A stretch of DNA of 32,627 nucleotides from an uncultured Calothrix sp. GTDB taxonomy: Bacteria; Cyanobacteriota; Cyanobacteriia; Cyanobacteriales; Nostocaceae. Each line of letters starts with the position of its first letter. Positions within the stretch are counted from its first letter, which is position 1. Below are positions 7,284 to 16,181 of this stretch, in pieces. Under the pieces are notes generated by a model. That model had not been told where the DNA came from, made no database searches, and worked only from the letters and a program-made list of their open reading frames with translations. A program made the translations under genes and the position numbers. The DNA lies in assembly GCA_937973965.1 (NCBI GenBank), contig CALJJQ010000138.1, positions 1 to 32,627 of the forward strand. Reading direction: 5' to 3'.

Positions 7284-7308
7284 TTCATCCCTGATCTATG
7301 GGGATGAA
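7284..7308 (+). terminator. Rho-independent-like terminator after the sigma factor gene
   Basis: Perfect 8-bp arms TTCATCCC (7284-7291) and GGGATGAA (7301-7308) enclose a 9-nt loop and are followed by ATTATTTTTATTTC. It starts 15 nt after the stop codon. Confidence 0.65.
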
Positions 7309-7422
7309 ATTATTTTTATTTCTAGTTCAGATAAGTTTTCTTCCTTCGGATTCACTTACGGCTAGTACAGGTTGGCGGAAATAAACCGAGTATTAACCTA
7401 GTCACAACTTCATCTAGTGACT

Positions 7423-7516
7423 ATGCTCTGCGTGGTTACTCAGTTAGCGAGGGCTACTGCCTTCATTCACGAGGCAGGAGCTTTGCAGACGCTGCACCCA
7501 CGCGGAGCATGGGTGC
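7423..7516. repeat. Nested palindromic repeat block
   Basis: The outer arms ATGCTCTGCGTGG (7423-7435) and CCACGCGGAGCAT (7498-7510) are complementary except for one G-T pair. Inside, CTGCCT pairs with AGGCAG, and GCACCCA (7494-7500) pairs with TGGGTGC (7510-7516) in an alternative fold. The block is much richer in G+C than its surroundings. It looks like a non-autonomous hairpin repeat of cyanobacterial genomes. Confidence 0.6.
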
Positions 7517-8095
7517 GAGGGAAAAGGTAGGCGTATTTATGCCGCGTGGTACTAGTAAGTTTAACCTGTTGCTTCGATAAAATCAAAACGAAAAATAGTT
7601 TCCCCTGTTCCCTCTGTATCTAGCTAGAGATTAACGTGTAGGTAAATAGCTTGATATTAGACAACTATTTAAACAAAATTTTATGTTTTTTCCTAGCGCT
7701 CGATGAGTATATTATTTGACTTAAATATGTAAATAGGCATGTAAAGATATACATCTGACAGTTTTGATACTTCGTAAGTTTTGTAGCAATAAAATATACT
7801 AATTGATGATGCCGGTTTACAGGTGTGAATTACAGCGATATCATGTCTGAACTGACTTATGGCTATTTATATTTATAAATGAGGGAAGTAGAGATAAACA
7901 GAATTAGTAATATAATAAACATCGATTTTTCCAAGGGATTAATATCAGTTTTCTTGGAAGTCAAAAAAACAACTATTGACTAAACTCCAAATAGCACATA
8001 TACCCCTCAAAGTTCTCCAGTACAAATACGAAATAACTATATATTTGTGGTGATATTTGTATTGCTAAATATATATTATTGATATATAATCATCA

Positions 8096-8149
8096 GCGAG
8101 TGGTGCAAGGAAATTTACATTATCCGGGACACCCTATGTAAATACTCGT
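8096..8149. ncRNA. Candidate structured RNA: bulged stem-loop with possible pseudoknot
   Basis: The outer helix GCGAGT/ACTCGT (8096-8101, 8144-8149) stacks directly on the inner helix ATTTACAT/ATGTAAAT (8113-8120, 8136-8143). An 11-nt bulge GGTGCAAGGAA lies on the 5' side and a 15-nt loop holds GGGACACCC. GGTG in the bulge (8102-8105) could pair with CACC in the loop (8130-8133). I do not recognise a known riboswitch or ribozyme; it could also be the end of a decayed mobile element. Strand is undetermined. Confidence 0.25.
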
Positions 8150-8839
8150 CCGAACAACTGCTTAAGGTTAGGTCTAGACGATATCATTACAAACATACCC
8201 ATTTACCTACCACAAAAAGTGAAGGGAAATATTTTTACGCATTTTCTCGTCAATAACTCTGAGGTCAGAGGACAAAAATATGCCAACTTGGCAACCACGT
8301 AGGAAAAAAATTAGTTATCTATGAATAGGGTGTTAAAGAGATGTAACTTGTCTTTGTCTCAGTATAATCGCTTTGATTTTTACAGGTTGTGACGAATTTA
8401 TGGTTTTTGGTATTTGGCTGTTTGCAAGTATGTATATTTTTTCGTATTCTCTGTTATGACTCACGCAATTCGTGATGAGAGAATTAGGTCTTGAGATTGC
8501 TTGCTTAATATTGCGATGATGTACCATGTATTGCTAGCGTCTTATTCCTGTCGATATCAAGTGTCATTGCCTATTTTGTGTGCTGATAACTTCAGCAGGT
8601 AAAATTTGACTTCACTTCCAAAACTTCAAATTACTACTTTGACTTTGGTGATGGGACTTTGACGGTTTTTTAATCTCAGTCTCCCCAACTCCTAACTTCT
8701 GATGGGCGACAAAATGATGTTCTAGGAAGAGGAAGAACAGGATTATTGTCGCTAATCTTTGGATTTGATTGAATATAGTATCAGTCGTTAGACAAGGGTA
8801 AATTATTAATTTAAGGGAACGGGGAATAGGGAAAATCGG

Positions 8840-8953
8840 ATGGATACACCGAAGAGTTGTAGCTTACTTTCTGACCACCCTGATAATTCACAACGACTAC
8901 TTACTCGAAATACTCACACATTCAATCATCAAGCGGAAATTATATCACTGTAA
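8840..8953 (+). CDS. Possible 37-residue small ORF upstream of the polysaccharide locus
   Basis: An ATG frame of 37 codons (MDTPKSCSLLSDHPDNS...) ends 19 nt before the TTG start of the next gene and has a purine-rich AGGG about 11 nt ahead of the ATG. It has no hydrophobic segment and I do not recognise it. It may be a chance frame in the leader of the downstream operon. Confidence 0.25.
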   Translation: MDTPKSCSLLSDHPDNSQRLLTRNTHTFNHQAEIISL

Positions 8954-8972
8954 AAAGCACAGGAGTAAAAAA

Positions 8973-9374
8973 TTGCCACGAAGATGTGATCGCAACCGTA
9001 AGCGTTCTAAACGTCGAGCCATCTTTTGTCCAATTCACGGATGTTATTTAGATAGTGCTTCTCCAAAATATTCTTTGTACACAGACCAACCAGGGAAATT
9101 GCAGCAAAAAGGAGTATCTCGTCGGGATGCATTGATTTTAATCACAAGTCAAACAGCTATCCCCTTAACCGGTGAATGGCTAGAAGCTTTTTGGTGCAAA
9201 CATTGCCAAAATATTAAATGGTATCACGTTCAGAAATATGAGCGAGTTTACAAAGTAACCTTAGCACCCCCGGAATTATGGCAACAAGCAATGGGTACGG
9301 TTCCCCTTGAAGGAAATCCCAGCGTTAGCGAATACACCCGCAAACAGTCCAAAATGTTGACTTTTCGCTCTTGA
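8973..9374 (+). CDS. Small basic zinc-ribbon-like protein, unknown function
   Basis: A 133-residue protein with a very basic N-terminus (PRRCDRNRKRSKRR). Paired Cys/His motifs CPIHGC (about 19-24) and CKHC (about 75-78) could bind one zinc ion in a ribbon-like fold. The start is a TTG with AGGAG seven bases upstream (8961-8965); no in-frame ATG exists until residue 106, so the TTG is well supported. It precedes the Wzc-type gene by 59 nt on the same strand and may be the first gene of the polysaccharide operon. The basic, zinc-ribbon character would suit nucleic-acid binding, perhaps local regulation, but that is inference. I do not know an experimentally studied homologue. Confidence 0.7.
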   Translation: MPRRCDRNRKRSKRRAIFCPIHGCYLDSASPKYSLYTDQPGKLQQKGVSRRDALILITSQTAIPLTGEWLEAFWCKHCQNIKWYHVQKYERVYKVTLAPPELWQQAMGTVPLEGNPSVSEYTRKQSKMLTFRS

Positions 9375-9433
9375 ACCACATCGTCTAAAATTCATCAATC
9401 ATCAAATAATCAATAGTTGGGATACTTGCGACA

Positions 9434-11647
9434 ATGGATTCAGTTACATCAAATACAAATGTCGAAGAAATTGATTTGCAAAAATATGTTCAAGTTCTAC
9501 AAAGACGTTGGCTTCCCGGATTGGCAATCTTTGGAACCTGTGTGACATTAGCAACAATATACACTTTTTCCCTACAACCTTCCTATAAAGCTGAAGGAAA
9601 CCTATTGATTAAAACTAATAATACCCCTTCCCTGACAGGTTTAGGAGAAGCAATCGGCAAACTGGAATCCTTAACTCGTGACAGTAATCCTTCGGATACA
9701 CAAGTAAAAATTATTACTTCCAATCAAATAATCCAAGAAACCATCCAACGATTAGGTCTGAAAGACAGCGAAGGAAACCCCTTGCAGATAAAAGCATTCA
9801 GAAGCAAGCTCAAGGTCGATAGTGCCAAAGGGACAGACATCATCCAAGTCAGCTATCAAGACAACGACCCAGAGTTGGCAGCCAAAGTTGTCAATAAACT
9901 CATGGAAGTGTACGTACAAAATAATATCAGAGAAAATCGAGCCGAAGCAAGCGCCGCCGGCACATTTCTCGATGACCAGCGTCCGAATGCCGCGAGAATA
10001 GTTCAAGCAGCTGAACTAGAACTACGTCGCTTCAAAGAAGAAAACAAAGTCATTAACCTCCAAGAAGAAGCAACAGCCTCCGTAAATGCGATCGCCAGAC
10101 TCGAAGACCAAATTACCCAAGTCCAAGCCAAATTAGTTGATACCACCGCGAGGGTAAAAACATTACAAGAACAAGCCAAGATTAATTCCCAGCAAGCCAT
10201 CACCTCCAGTTCCCTAAGCCAGATTCCCGGTATTCAAAAAGCACTCAGTCAACTCCAGGAAGCCCAAAGTCAACTAGCCTTACAACAGACCCGCTTTCAC
10301 CCAGAACACCCCTCAATTCAGGATTTACAAGCAAGAGTAGCCACTCTGCAAAACCTACTTCAACAGCGCATCAATCAAGTAGATGGCAATCAAAAAATCC
10401 AATTAGACAATCTGCAACTCGGTGACTTGCGGCAAAAACTCATGGAAGACTACGCTCGTGCAGAAGCTGAACGTTCCGGATTAGCCAGACAATTAGTCTC
10501 CCTGCAAAAACAATGGCTAACCTACAAACAACGAGCCAACATCCTTCCTCGACTAGAACAAAAACAACGGGAACTCGAACGTAAACTCAAAGCAGCTCAA
10601 ACCACCTACGAAAACCTTCTCAACAGAGAACAAGAAATTCGTATCGCTGAGAACCAGAACATTGGCAACGCGCGGATTGTTTCCTACGCCCTAGTACCAG
10701 ATACACCAGCAGGACCAAAGAAAATCCTCATCATTGCCGCAGGTGCGATCGCGGGTTTCCTGTGCGGAGTTATTACTGCATTTGCTCTTGATTTAATTGA
10801 CAGTTCCCTCAAAACCGTTCAAGAAGCACGGGAGCTATTTCGCTACACCTTACTTGGTGTCATCCCCCAAATCCCCCGCAATAGCAAACGAAAATCAGAA
10901 CAACCAGAGCGCAATTTACCGCAAATTGTCGGACGGGACACACCCCAATTCCCCTTCAGCGACGCATATCAAATGCTGCAAGCCAACCTCAAATTTCTGG
11001 CTTCCGACAACGAATTAAAAACCATCGTTGTTAGTAGTTCCGTTTCCGGGGAAGGAAAATCCGAAGTTTCGGCAAACCTAGCAGTCACAGTAGCCCAACT
11101 AGGACGACGGGTACTCCTAATTGATGCAGACATGCGCTGTCCCATTCAACATCACATCTGGGGATCAAACAACACCATCGGTTTATCTAACGTTATAGTT
11201 AATCAAGTAAATTTAAGCCTAGCTGTAGAAGAAGTCATCCCCAATTTACACCTCTTACCAGCAGGAGTTGTACCACCTAACCCCGTCGCACTCCTCGATT
11301 CCCAGAGAATGGCAGCCCTAGTAGCATCTTTTGCCCAGGAATATGATTTAGTTATTTTTGATACTCCACCCCTTTCTGGAATGGTAGATGCAGCCGTATT
11401 GAGTAAGTTAGCAGATGGGCTGTTATTAGTAGTCCGTCCCGGAGTAGTCAATTGGAACAGCGCCAGTGCTGCAAGGGAATTCTTGACCCAATCCGAGCAG
11501 AATGTGCTGGGAATGGTGATTAATGGGGTGAATGTAAAGCAGGAGCCGGATAGTTATTTTTATTACTCGCGAGAATCAATTGAGTACAATCATACCTATC
11601 GAAATACATCACTAAATAGTCAATCTAGTCTTGGTCAAAAGAGCTAG
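9434..11647 (+). CDS. wzc: Wzc-type polysaccharide copolymerase with C-terminal BY-kinase
   Basis: An inner-membrane protein controlling chain length and export of a surface polysaccharide. A Wzz domain starts near residue 15, with a first membrane segment at about 30-50 (LPGLAIFGTCVTLATIYTF). A long periplasmic coiled-coil region follows (about 180-410), then a second membrane segment (about 430-453). The cytoplasmic bacterial tyrosine kinase has Walker A SVSGEGKSEV (about 536-545), Walker A' VLLIDADMR (560-568) and Walker B DLVIFDTPP (638-646). The C-terminal tail is a tyrosine cluster (Tyr708, 710, 711, 718, 722) typical of autophosphorylation sites. The 737-residue length is normal for the fused form. 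It opens a run of same-strand export and glycosyltransferase genes. The phosphatase partner and the outer-membrane Wza/OPX protein are not in the window. Confidence 0.9.
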   Translation: MDSVTSNTNVEEIDLQKYVQVLQRRWLPGLAIFGTCVTLATIYTFSLQPSYKAEGNLLIKTNNTPSLTGLGEAIGKLESLTRDSNPSDTQVKIITSNQIIQETIQRLGLKDSEGNPLQIKAFRSKLKVDSAKGTDIIQVSYQDNDPELAAKVVNKLMEVYVQNNIRENRAEASAAGTFLDDQRPNAARIVQAAELELRRFKEENKVINLQEEATASVNAIARLEDQITQVQAKLVDTTARVKTLQEQAKINSQQAITSSSLSQIPGIQKALSQLQEAQSQLALQQTRFHPEHPSIQDLQARVATLQNLLQQRINQVDGNQKIQLDNLQLGDLRQKLMEDYARAEAERSGLARQLVSLQKQWLTYKQRANILPRLEQKQRELERKLKAAQTTYENLLNREQEIRIAENQNIGNARIVSYALVPDTPAGPKKILIIAAGAIAGFLCGVITAFALDLIDSSLKTVQEARELFRYTLLGVIPQIPRNSKRKSEQPERNLPQIVGRDTPQFPFSDAYQMLQANLKFLASDNELKTIVVSSSVSGEGKSEVSANLAVTVAQLGRRVLLIDADMRCPIQHHIWGSNNTIGLSNVIVNQVNLSLAVEEVIPNLHLLPAGVVPPNPVALLDSQRMAALVASFAQEYDLVIFDTPPLSGMVDAAVLSKLADGLLLVVRPGVVNWNSASAAREFLTQSEQNVLGMVINGVNVKQEPDSYFYYSRESIEYNHTYRNTSLNSQSSLGQKS

Positions 11648-11697
11648 ATTGTGAAACAAAAACGATATTTAAAGTATAGTTAATTGTATCAAGAATA

Positions 11698-12525
11698 ATG
11701 AACACCAAAGAATTAGTTATTGAAGCAGGTCGGACGGAAAGACAGTACTGGAGAGACCTGTGGAAATACCGAGAATTATTTTACTTCTTAGCTTGGCGTG
11801 ACATTCTAGTTCGCTACAAACAAACAGTTATCGGCATGGCATGGGCATTACTACGTCCTTTTTTAACAATGGTGGTGTTTACCTTTGTATTTAACGGACT
11901 AGCGAAACTACCAACCGAAGGTAATACACCCTATCCGATCCTCGTATATGCAGCAATGCTACCTTGGCAATTCTTCTCTGGTGCCTTGAGTGAATGCAGC
12001 AACAGTCTAATCAACAATAGTAACTTACTTTCTAAAGTATACTTTCCCCGTTTAATTGTACCGACTAGTGCAGTCATAGTCAGCTTTGTAGATTTTATGA
12101 TTGCAGGCATGATTTTATTAGGATTAATGGCTTGGTATAACTTTGTGCCTGATTGGCGAATTATAACTTTACCACTGTTTATCTTAATCGCCTTTGCCGC
12201 ATCAATGGGTGTCGGATTATGGCTTGCGGCTTTAAACGTTGAATACCGCGACTTTCGCTACCTCGTTCCGTTTTTAGTTCAGTTTGGTTTGTATATCTCT
12301 CCAGTTGGCTTTAGTAGCAAAGTCGTACCAGAACAATGGCGTTTGTTATATTCTCTCAATCCTATGGTAGGGGTAATCGACGGTTTTCGTTGGGCTATTT
12401 TAGGTGGAGAATCTCAGATATATTTACCCGGTTTTGCCTTGTCAACTGGGTTAGTGGTAGCACTATTGTGGAGTGGTATATGGTATTTCCGCAGAATGGA
12501 ACGGACATTTGCCGACGTAATTTGA
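11698..12525 (+). CDS. wzm: ABC-2 type polysaccharide exporter, permease subunit (Wzm-like)
   Basis: This is the membrane half of an ABC exporter that moves lipid-linked glycans across the inner membrane. The N-terminal amphipathic segment RDLWKYRELFYFLAWRDILV is followed by RYKQTVIGMAWALLRP, the signature of the Wzm/TagG family. About six membrane segments follow, with the conserved VYFPRLIVP and LNPMVGVIDGFRW motifs. The 275-residue length is normal. It lies 50 nt after the Wzc-type gene and 28 nt before the start chosen for its ATPase partner. Confidence 0.9.
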   Translation: MNTKELVIEAGRTERQYWRDLWKYRELFYFLAWRDILVRYKQTVIGMAWALLRPFLTMVVFTFVFNGLAKLPTEGNTPYPILVYAAMLPWQFFSGALSECSNSLINNSNLLSKVYFPRLIVPTSAVIVSFVDFMIAGMILLGLMAWYNFVPDWRIITLPLFILIAFAASMGVGLWLAALNVEYRDFRYLVPFLVQFGLYISPVGFSSKVVPEQWRLLYSLNPMVGVIDGFRWAILGGESQIYLPGFALSTGLVVALLWSGIWYFRRMERTFADVI

Positions 12526-12553
12526 AACTGTGGTTAAAATAGGAGTGAAGTCA

Positions 12554-13858
12554 GTGTCAAATAATATCATTAGAGTCGAAAATTTAAGTAAAAAATACAT
12601 TTTAAATCATCAGCAAGATGTTAAGTCTAAATATAAATCCTTTCGAGAAGTAATTACTAATCAGGCAAAATCACTTGTAAATAAACTAAGCTCAACAAGG
12701 AATGAATCAAAAGGCATTCTGGAAGAATTTTGGGCATTAAAAGATATTTCATTTGACATTCAGCAAGGTGAGCGTGTTGGTATTGTCGGTCGTAATGGAG
12801 CAGGAAAATCAACATTATTGAAACTTTTGAGTCGCATCACTGAACCTACGAATGGCAGAATTTCAATCAAAGGACGAGTAGCTAGTTTACTAGAAGTTGG
12901 TACAGGTTTTCACCCTGAATTAACTGGTAGGGAAAATATTTTCCTCAATGGTGTAATTTTGGGAATGAGTAAGGCAGAAATCAAACGTAAGTTTGATGAA
13001 ATAGTTGATTTCGCCGAAGTAGAAAAGTTTTTAGATACCCCAGTCAAACGGTATTCATCAGGGATGTATGTCCGACTAGCATTTTCTGTAGCAGCCCATC
13101 TCGAACCGGAAATATTAATTGTAGATGAAGTATTAGCAGTTGGTGATGCACAATTTCAAAAGAAATGTTTAGGTAAAATGCAGGATGTTTCTCAGGACGA
13201 GGGACGAACAGTTTTGTTTGTCAGCCATAACATGGATGCAATCCAGAGATTATGTTCTCAATGTATCATGTTAGAAAAAGGCCGCTTTATTACTCAAGGT
13301 AATACAGATAGTATTGTTTTACGCTATCTTTCAACTAATTTATTGAAAGCAGCACCAAGGAAATGGATTGATGTATCTCAAGCGAGTAGAATTGGCAGTG
13401 GAGAAGCCCGATTTGAGAAAGTTCAATACAGTAGTCTCAATCAATTAGCAGATTTTCAACCCTATTCCGAAGGACCATTGGAATTTTTGATTGATATTGT
13501 CTCCGATTCAGCCAGAAGTTTAGGTAGTCTTGGAATTTCCCTGTGTGATAAATTAGGAAACACTTTAGTCAATGCTGACTCTCTAGCAATTGGTGAAGTG
13601 ATTAATTTGAATAAAGGTAGTAACATCATCAAAATTAAGATTAATAGTGTATACCTTAACCCTGGATTTTACACAGTTGCCCTATGGCTTGCAGATCCTC
13701 TAGGAAATCACATATTTGATTATGTAGAAGCAGCCTTTGAACTAGAAATAATTAACCTCAATAATGACGGTCTTGGGATTAGACCTCATGGGGATGGAAT
13801 TGTACTTTGTAAATTCGAGCTTTCACAAAAAGTTTTTGAGATAGTTAATGATTGGTAA
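12554..13858 (+). CDS. wzt: ABC-2 type polysaccharide exporter, ATPase subunit with C-terminal glycan-binding domain (Wzt-like)
   Basis: ATP-hydrolysing partner of the preceding permease. I chose the GTG at 12554 because AGGAG (12541-12545) sits 8 nt before it; the frame extends to a GTG at 12530 without such support. In this numbering Walker A is GRNGAGKST (79-87), the ABC signature is SSGM (168-171), Walker B is ILIVDE (187-192) and the switch histidine is His225. An insertion before Walker A (about residues 20-60) is typical of Wzt/TagH. Residues from about 270 to 434 form an extra beta-rich domain like the Wzt C-terminal domain, which in O-antigen systems recognises the modified end of the finished chain. 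Its presence suggests export of a defined, end-modified polymer. Confidence 0.9.
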   Translation: MSNNIIRVENLSKKYILNHQQDVKSKYKSFREVITNQAKSLVNKLSSTRNESKGILEEFWALKDISFDIQQGERVGIVGRNGAGKSTLLKLLSRITEPTNGRISIKGRVASLLEVGTGFHPELTGRENIFLNGVILGMSKAEIKRKFDEIVDFAEVEKFLDTPVKRYSSGMYVRLAFSVAAHLEPEILIVDEVLAVGDAQFQKKCLGKMQDVSQDEGRTVLFVSHNMDAIQRLCSQCIMLEKGRFITQGNTDSIVLRYLSTNLLKAAPRKWIDVSQASRIGSGEARFEKVQYSSLNQLADFQPYSEGPLEFLIDIVSDSARSLGSLGISLCDKLGNTLVNADSLAIGEVINLNKGSNIIKIKINSVYLNPGFYTVALWLADPLGNHIFDYVEAAFELEIINLNNDGLGIRPHGDGIVLCKFELSQKVFEIVNDW

Positions 13859-13908
13859 CTTAATAACTAATAATAAATTAATTCAATAAAATTTTCAGCA
13901 CTTAATAT

Positions 13909-14901
13909 ATGAATCATCAAGATATTTATCATGTCAAATTAGCACCAATTCCAGATGGAGAAAAACGACCCCTTTGGTCAGTCATAATTCCTACATATAA
14001 TTGTGCAAAATACTTGGGAGAAACACTAGCTAGTGTACTTGCTCAAGACCCAGGACCAGATTTTATGCAAATTTTAGTCGTTGACGACCACTCAACAAAA
14101 GATAATCCACAAGCTATTGTCGAAGATTTAGGTCAAGGTCGCGTCGAGTTTTACAGACAACCGCAAAATGTTGGTAATACAAAAAACTATGCAACTGGTT
14201 TACAACTTTCTCGAGGCAAGATAATTCATTTACTACACGGAGACGATTGTGTACTAAATGGATTTTACAGCAAGATGCAAAAAGCCTTTGAGGAAGCACC
14301 GGAAATTGGCGCTGCATTTTGCCGACACATTTTTATGGATGAACATAGCCATTGGTTGCATCTATCACCTTTAGAACAACTTGAAAGTGGGATTTTGAAT
14401 AATTGGTTAGAACGCATTGCAACGATACAAATAATTCAGACACCCTCAATTGTGGTACGGCGTGAAGTATATGAGAGTATAGGTGGATTTGATCAACGCT
14501 TACGTTTTACTGAAGACTGGGAAATGTGGACAAGAGTTGCTGCTCATTATCCAATATGGTACGAAGTGGAACCATTAGCTTTATACCGTCAAAGACCCGC
14601 CTCTCTGACTCAACTTTCCCAAAATAATGCTGATATTATCCGCCAGACATATGAGGCAATTGATATTTTCCAATCATACTTACCAGAAGAAATAATTTGT
14701 AAGGCAAGAAAAAAGAATGCTATCTATTTTTTAGATAAGTCATCATTTTTATTCAAACTTGGAGCCAGAAAATCTGCAACTTTACAGATATACACCTTGC
14801 TAGAGTATTATAACTCTTTTATTTTTAGTATTTTAGTCAATTTAGCTTTATTAAGAGGATATATAAGATTGATTTTCCAGAAATTACCAAAAATTGCTTA
14901 G
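13909..14901 (+). CDS. GT2 family glycosyltransferase, first of a tandem pair
   Basis: A GT-A fold inverting enzyme adding a sugar from a nucleotide donor in the cytoplasm. WSVIIPTYNC (23-32) is the nucleotide-binding start, VVDDHSTKD (57-65) the first acidic cluster, HGDD (110-113) the DxD metal site and TEDWEMW (201-207) the catalytic-base region. A hydrophobic C-terminal stretch (about 302-325) may associate with the membrane. It is 330 residues long. The next gene is a clear duplicate: residues 21-70 agree at 40 of 50 positions without gaps, and the similarity runs to about residue 230 before the C-termini diverge. Donor and acceptor cannot be read from the sequence. Confidence 0.9.
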   Translation: MNHQDIYHVKLAPIPDGEKRPLWSVIIPTYNCAKYLGETLASVLAQDPGPDFMQILVVDDHSTKDNPQAIVEDLGQGRVEFYRQPQNVGNTKNYATGLQLSRGKIIHLLHGDDCVLNGFYSKMQKAFEEAPEIGAAFCRHIFMDEHSHWLHLSPLEQLESGILNNWLERIATIQIIQTPSIVVRREVYESIGGFDQRLRFTEDWEMWTRVAAHYPIWYEVEPLALYRQRPASLTQLSQNNADIIRQTYEAIDIFQSYLPEEIICKARKKNAIYFLDKSSFLFKLGARKSATLQIYTLLEYYNSFIFSILVNLALLRGYIRLIFQKLPKIA

Positions 14902-14985
14902 AATATTTGGGTTGATTCATCACCAAGTAAATATACTGAAAGTAATTAAATAAAATAATTTAATCAAATTTAGAACTCATCGATT

Positions 14986-16014
14986 ATGAAGTATCAACAA
15001 TCTTTCCGCGAACATATTGAACCGATTCCACCGGGTGAATCACGTCCCTTGTGGTCAGTAATGATACCTACATATAACTGTGCTAATTTTTTGCGTGAGA
15101 CTCTTGCAAGTGTATTAGCTCAAGATCCAGGACCGGATGTAATGCAAATTCAGGTAGTCGATGATTATTCAACTAAAGACGATCCGGAAGCGGTTGTTAA
15201 AGAACTAGGAGGCGATCGCGTTGAGTTTTACCGTCAACCAGAGAACGTTCGCTATATTAGGAACTTTAACACATGCATACAAAGGGCACGAGGTAAGATT
15301 ATTCATATATTACATGGTGATGACTACGTACTTAACGGGTTCTACAAAAAAATGGAACTGCTATTTTCTCAACACCCAGATATCGGTGCTGCTTTCTGTC
15401 GTCAGATATATATGGACAATCAGGGATACTGGCATCGTTTTTCTCCTTTAGAACAATTTGAGAGTGGAGTTTTAAGTAATTGGTTAGAAAGAATAGCTTC
15501 TGAACAGAGAATCACAACCCCATCTATTGTGGTACGACGTGATGTATATGAAAAACTTGGAGGATTTGACAGTCGCTTCACTTGTACAGGGGAAGATTGG
15601 GAGATGTGGGTAAGAATTGCAACTACATACCCAGTAGCCTACGAAGTGCAACCTTTAGCCGTATATCGCCAATCAACATTAGGGTCTCTGACCCAAACTT
15701 CTATGCGTACTGGTAAGTTTTTTCAAGATTTGCGTAAGGCCGACGAAATTATTCAATCATACTTACCTAATTACATTCAAGAAACAATCGCGAGGAAGGC
15801 TTCTAAACGAGCAAGAGAAACTTATGCATCTTGGGCTATAAATAGTAGCTATCAAATACTTACTCGCACAGGTAATGTCAGAGATTCACTGATTCCAGTC
15901 AAAGAAGCATTGCAATTTGGCTGTTCATCACGAGTCATTATGCAATTATCTCGCTTATTCATGAAGACAATTACTTATCAATTAAAAGAAAAGTTAATCT
16001 TTTCTGAAAGGTAA
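14986..16014 (+). CDS. GT2 family glycosyltransferase, second of a tandem pair
   Basis: A paralogue of the preceding gene with the same layout: WSVMIPTYNC (23-32), VVDDYSTKD (57-65), HGDD (110-113) and GEDWEMW near 205. The C-terminal third differs: it lacks the hydrophobic end of the first copy and is more basic and helical. It is 342 residues long. Conserved catalysis with a changed tail suggests that the two copies add similar sugars to different acceptors, or work in sequence; this is inference. An 84-nt A+T-rich spacer separates the copies. Confidence 0.9.
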   Translation: MKYQQSFREHIEPIPPGESRPLWSVMIPTYNCANFLRETLASVLAQDPGPDVMQIQVVDDYSTKDDPEAVVKELGGDRVEFYRQPENVRYIRNFNTCIQRARGKIIHILHGDDYVLNGFYKKMELLFSQHPDIGAAFCRQIYMDNQGYWHRFSPLEQFESGVLSNWLERIASEQRITTPSIVVRRDVYEKLGGFDSRFTCTGEDWEMWVRIATTYPVAYEVQPLAVYRQSTLGSLTQTSMRTGKFFQDLRKADEIIQSYLPNYIQETIARKASKRARETYASWAINSSYQILTRTGNVRDSLIPVKEALQFGCSSRVIMQLSRLFMKTITYQLKEKLIFSER

Positions 16015-16181
16015 ATTAATTGATTGAGGATTGCTTAAATAAAGCCACAAATACTTTCGGTTCAATAAGTAGAATCAATCTGCTAACAATCATTGGCTTT
16101 TTCAATTACAACTCAATGCCATAATTTACACGCTTTTATAAGTTATATCTTCAGGAGATAAAAATTATTACTCCAATTTCA

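Larger units (their letters stand above)
7309..8839. other. Gene-poor region of 1.5 kb
   Basis: I found no convincing gene. Contents are a nested palindromic block (7423-7516), a pseudoknot-capable stem-loop (8096-8149) and long A+T-rich stretches. A 64-codon minus-strand frame at 8333-8527 lacks a ribosome site and recognisable similarity. Confidence 0.6.

Noticed and set aside
8333-8527. 64-codon minus-strand frame in the gene-poor region
   Set aside because: It lacks a Shine-Dalgarno and recognisable similarity, and its composition fits A+T-rich non-coding DNA.
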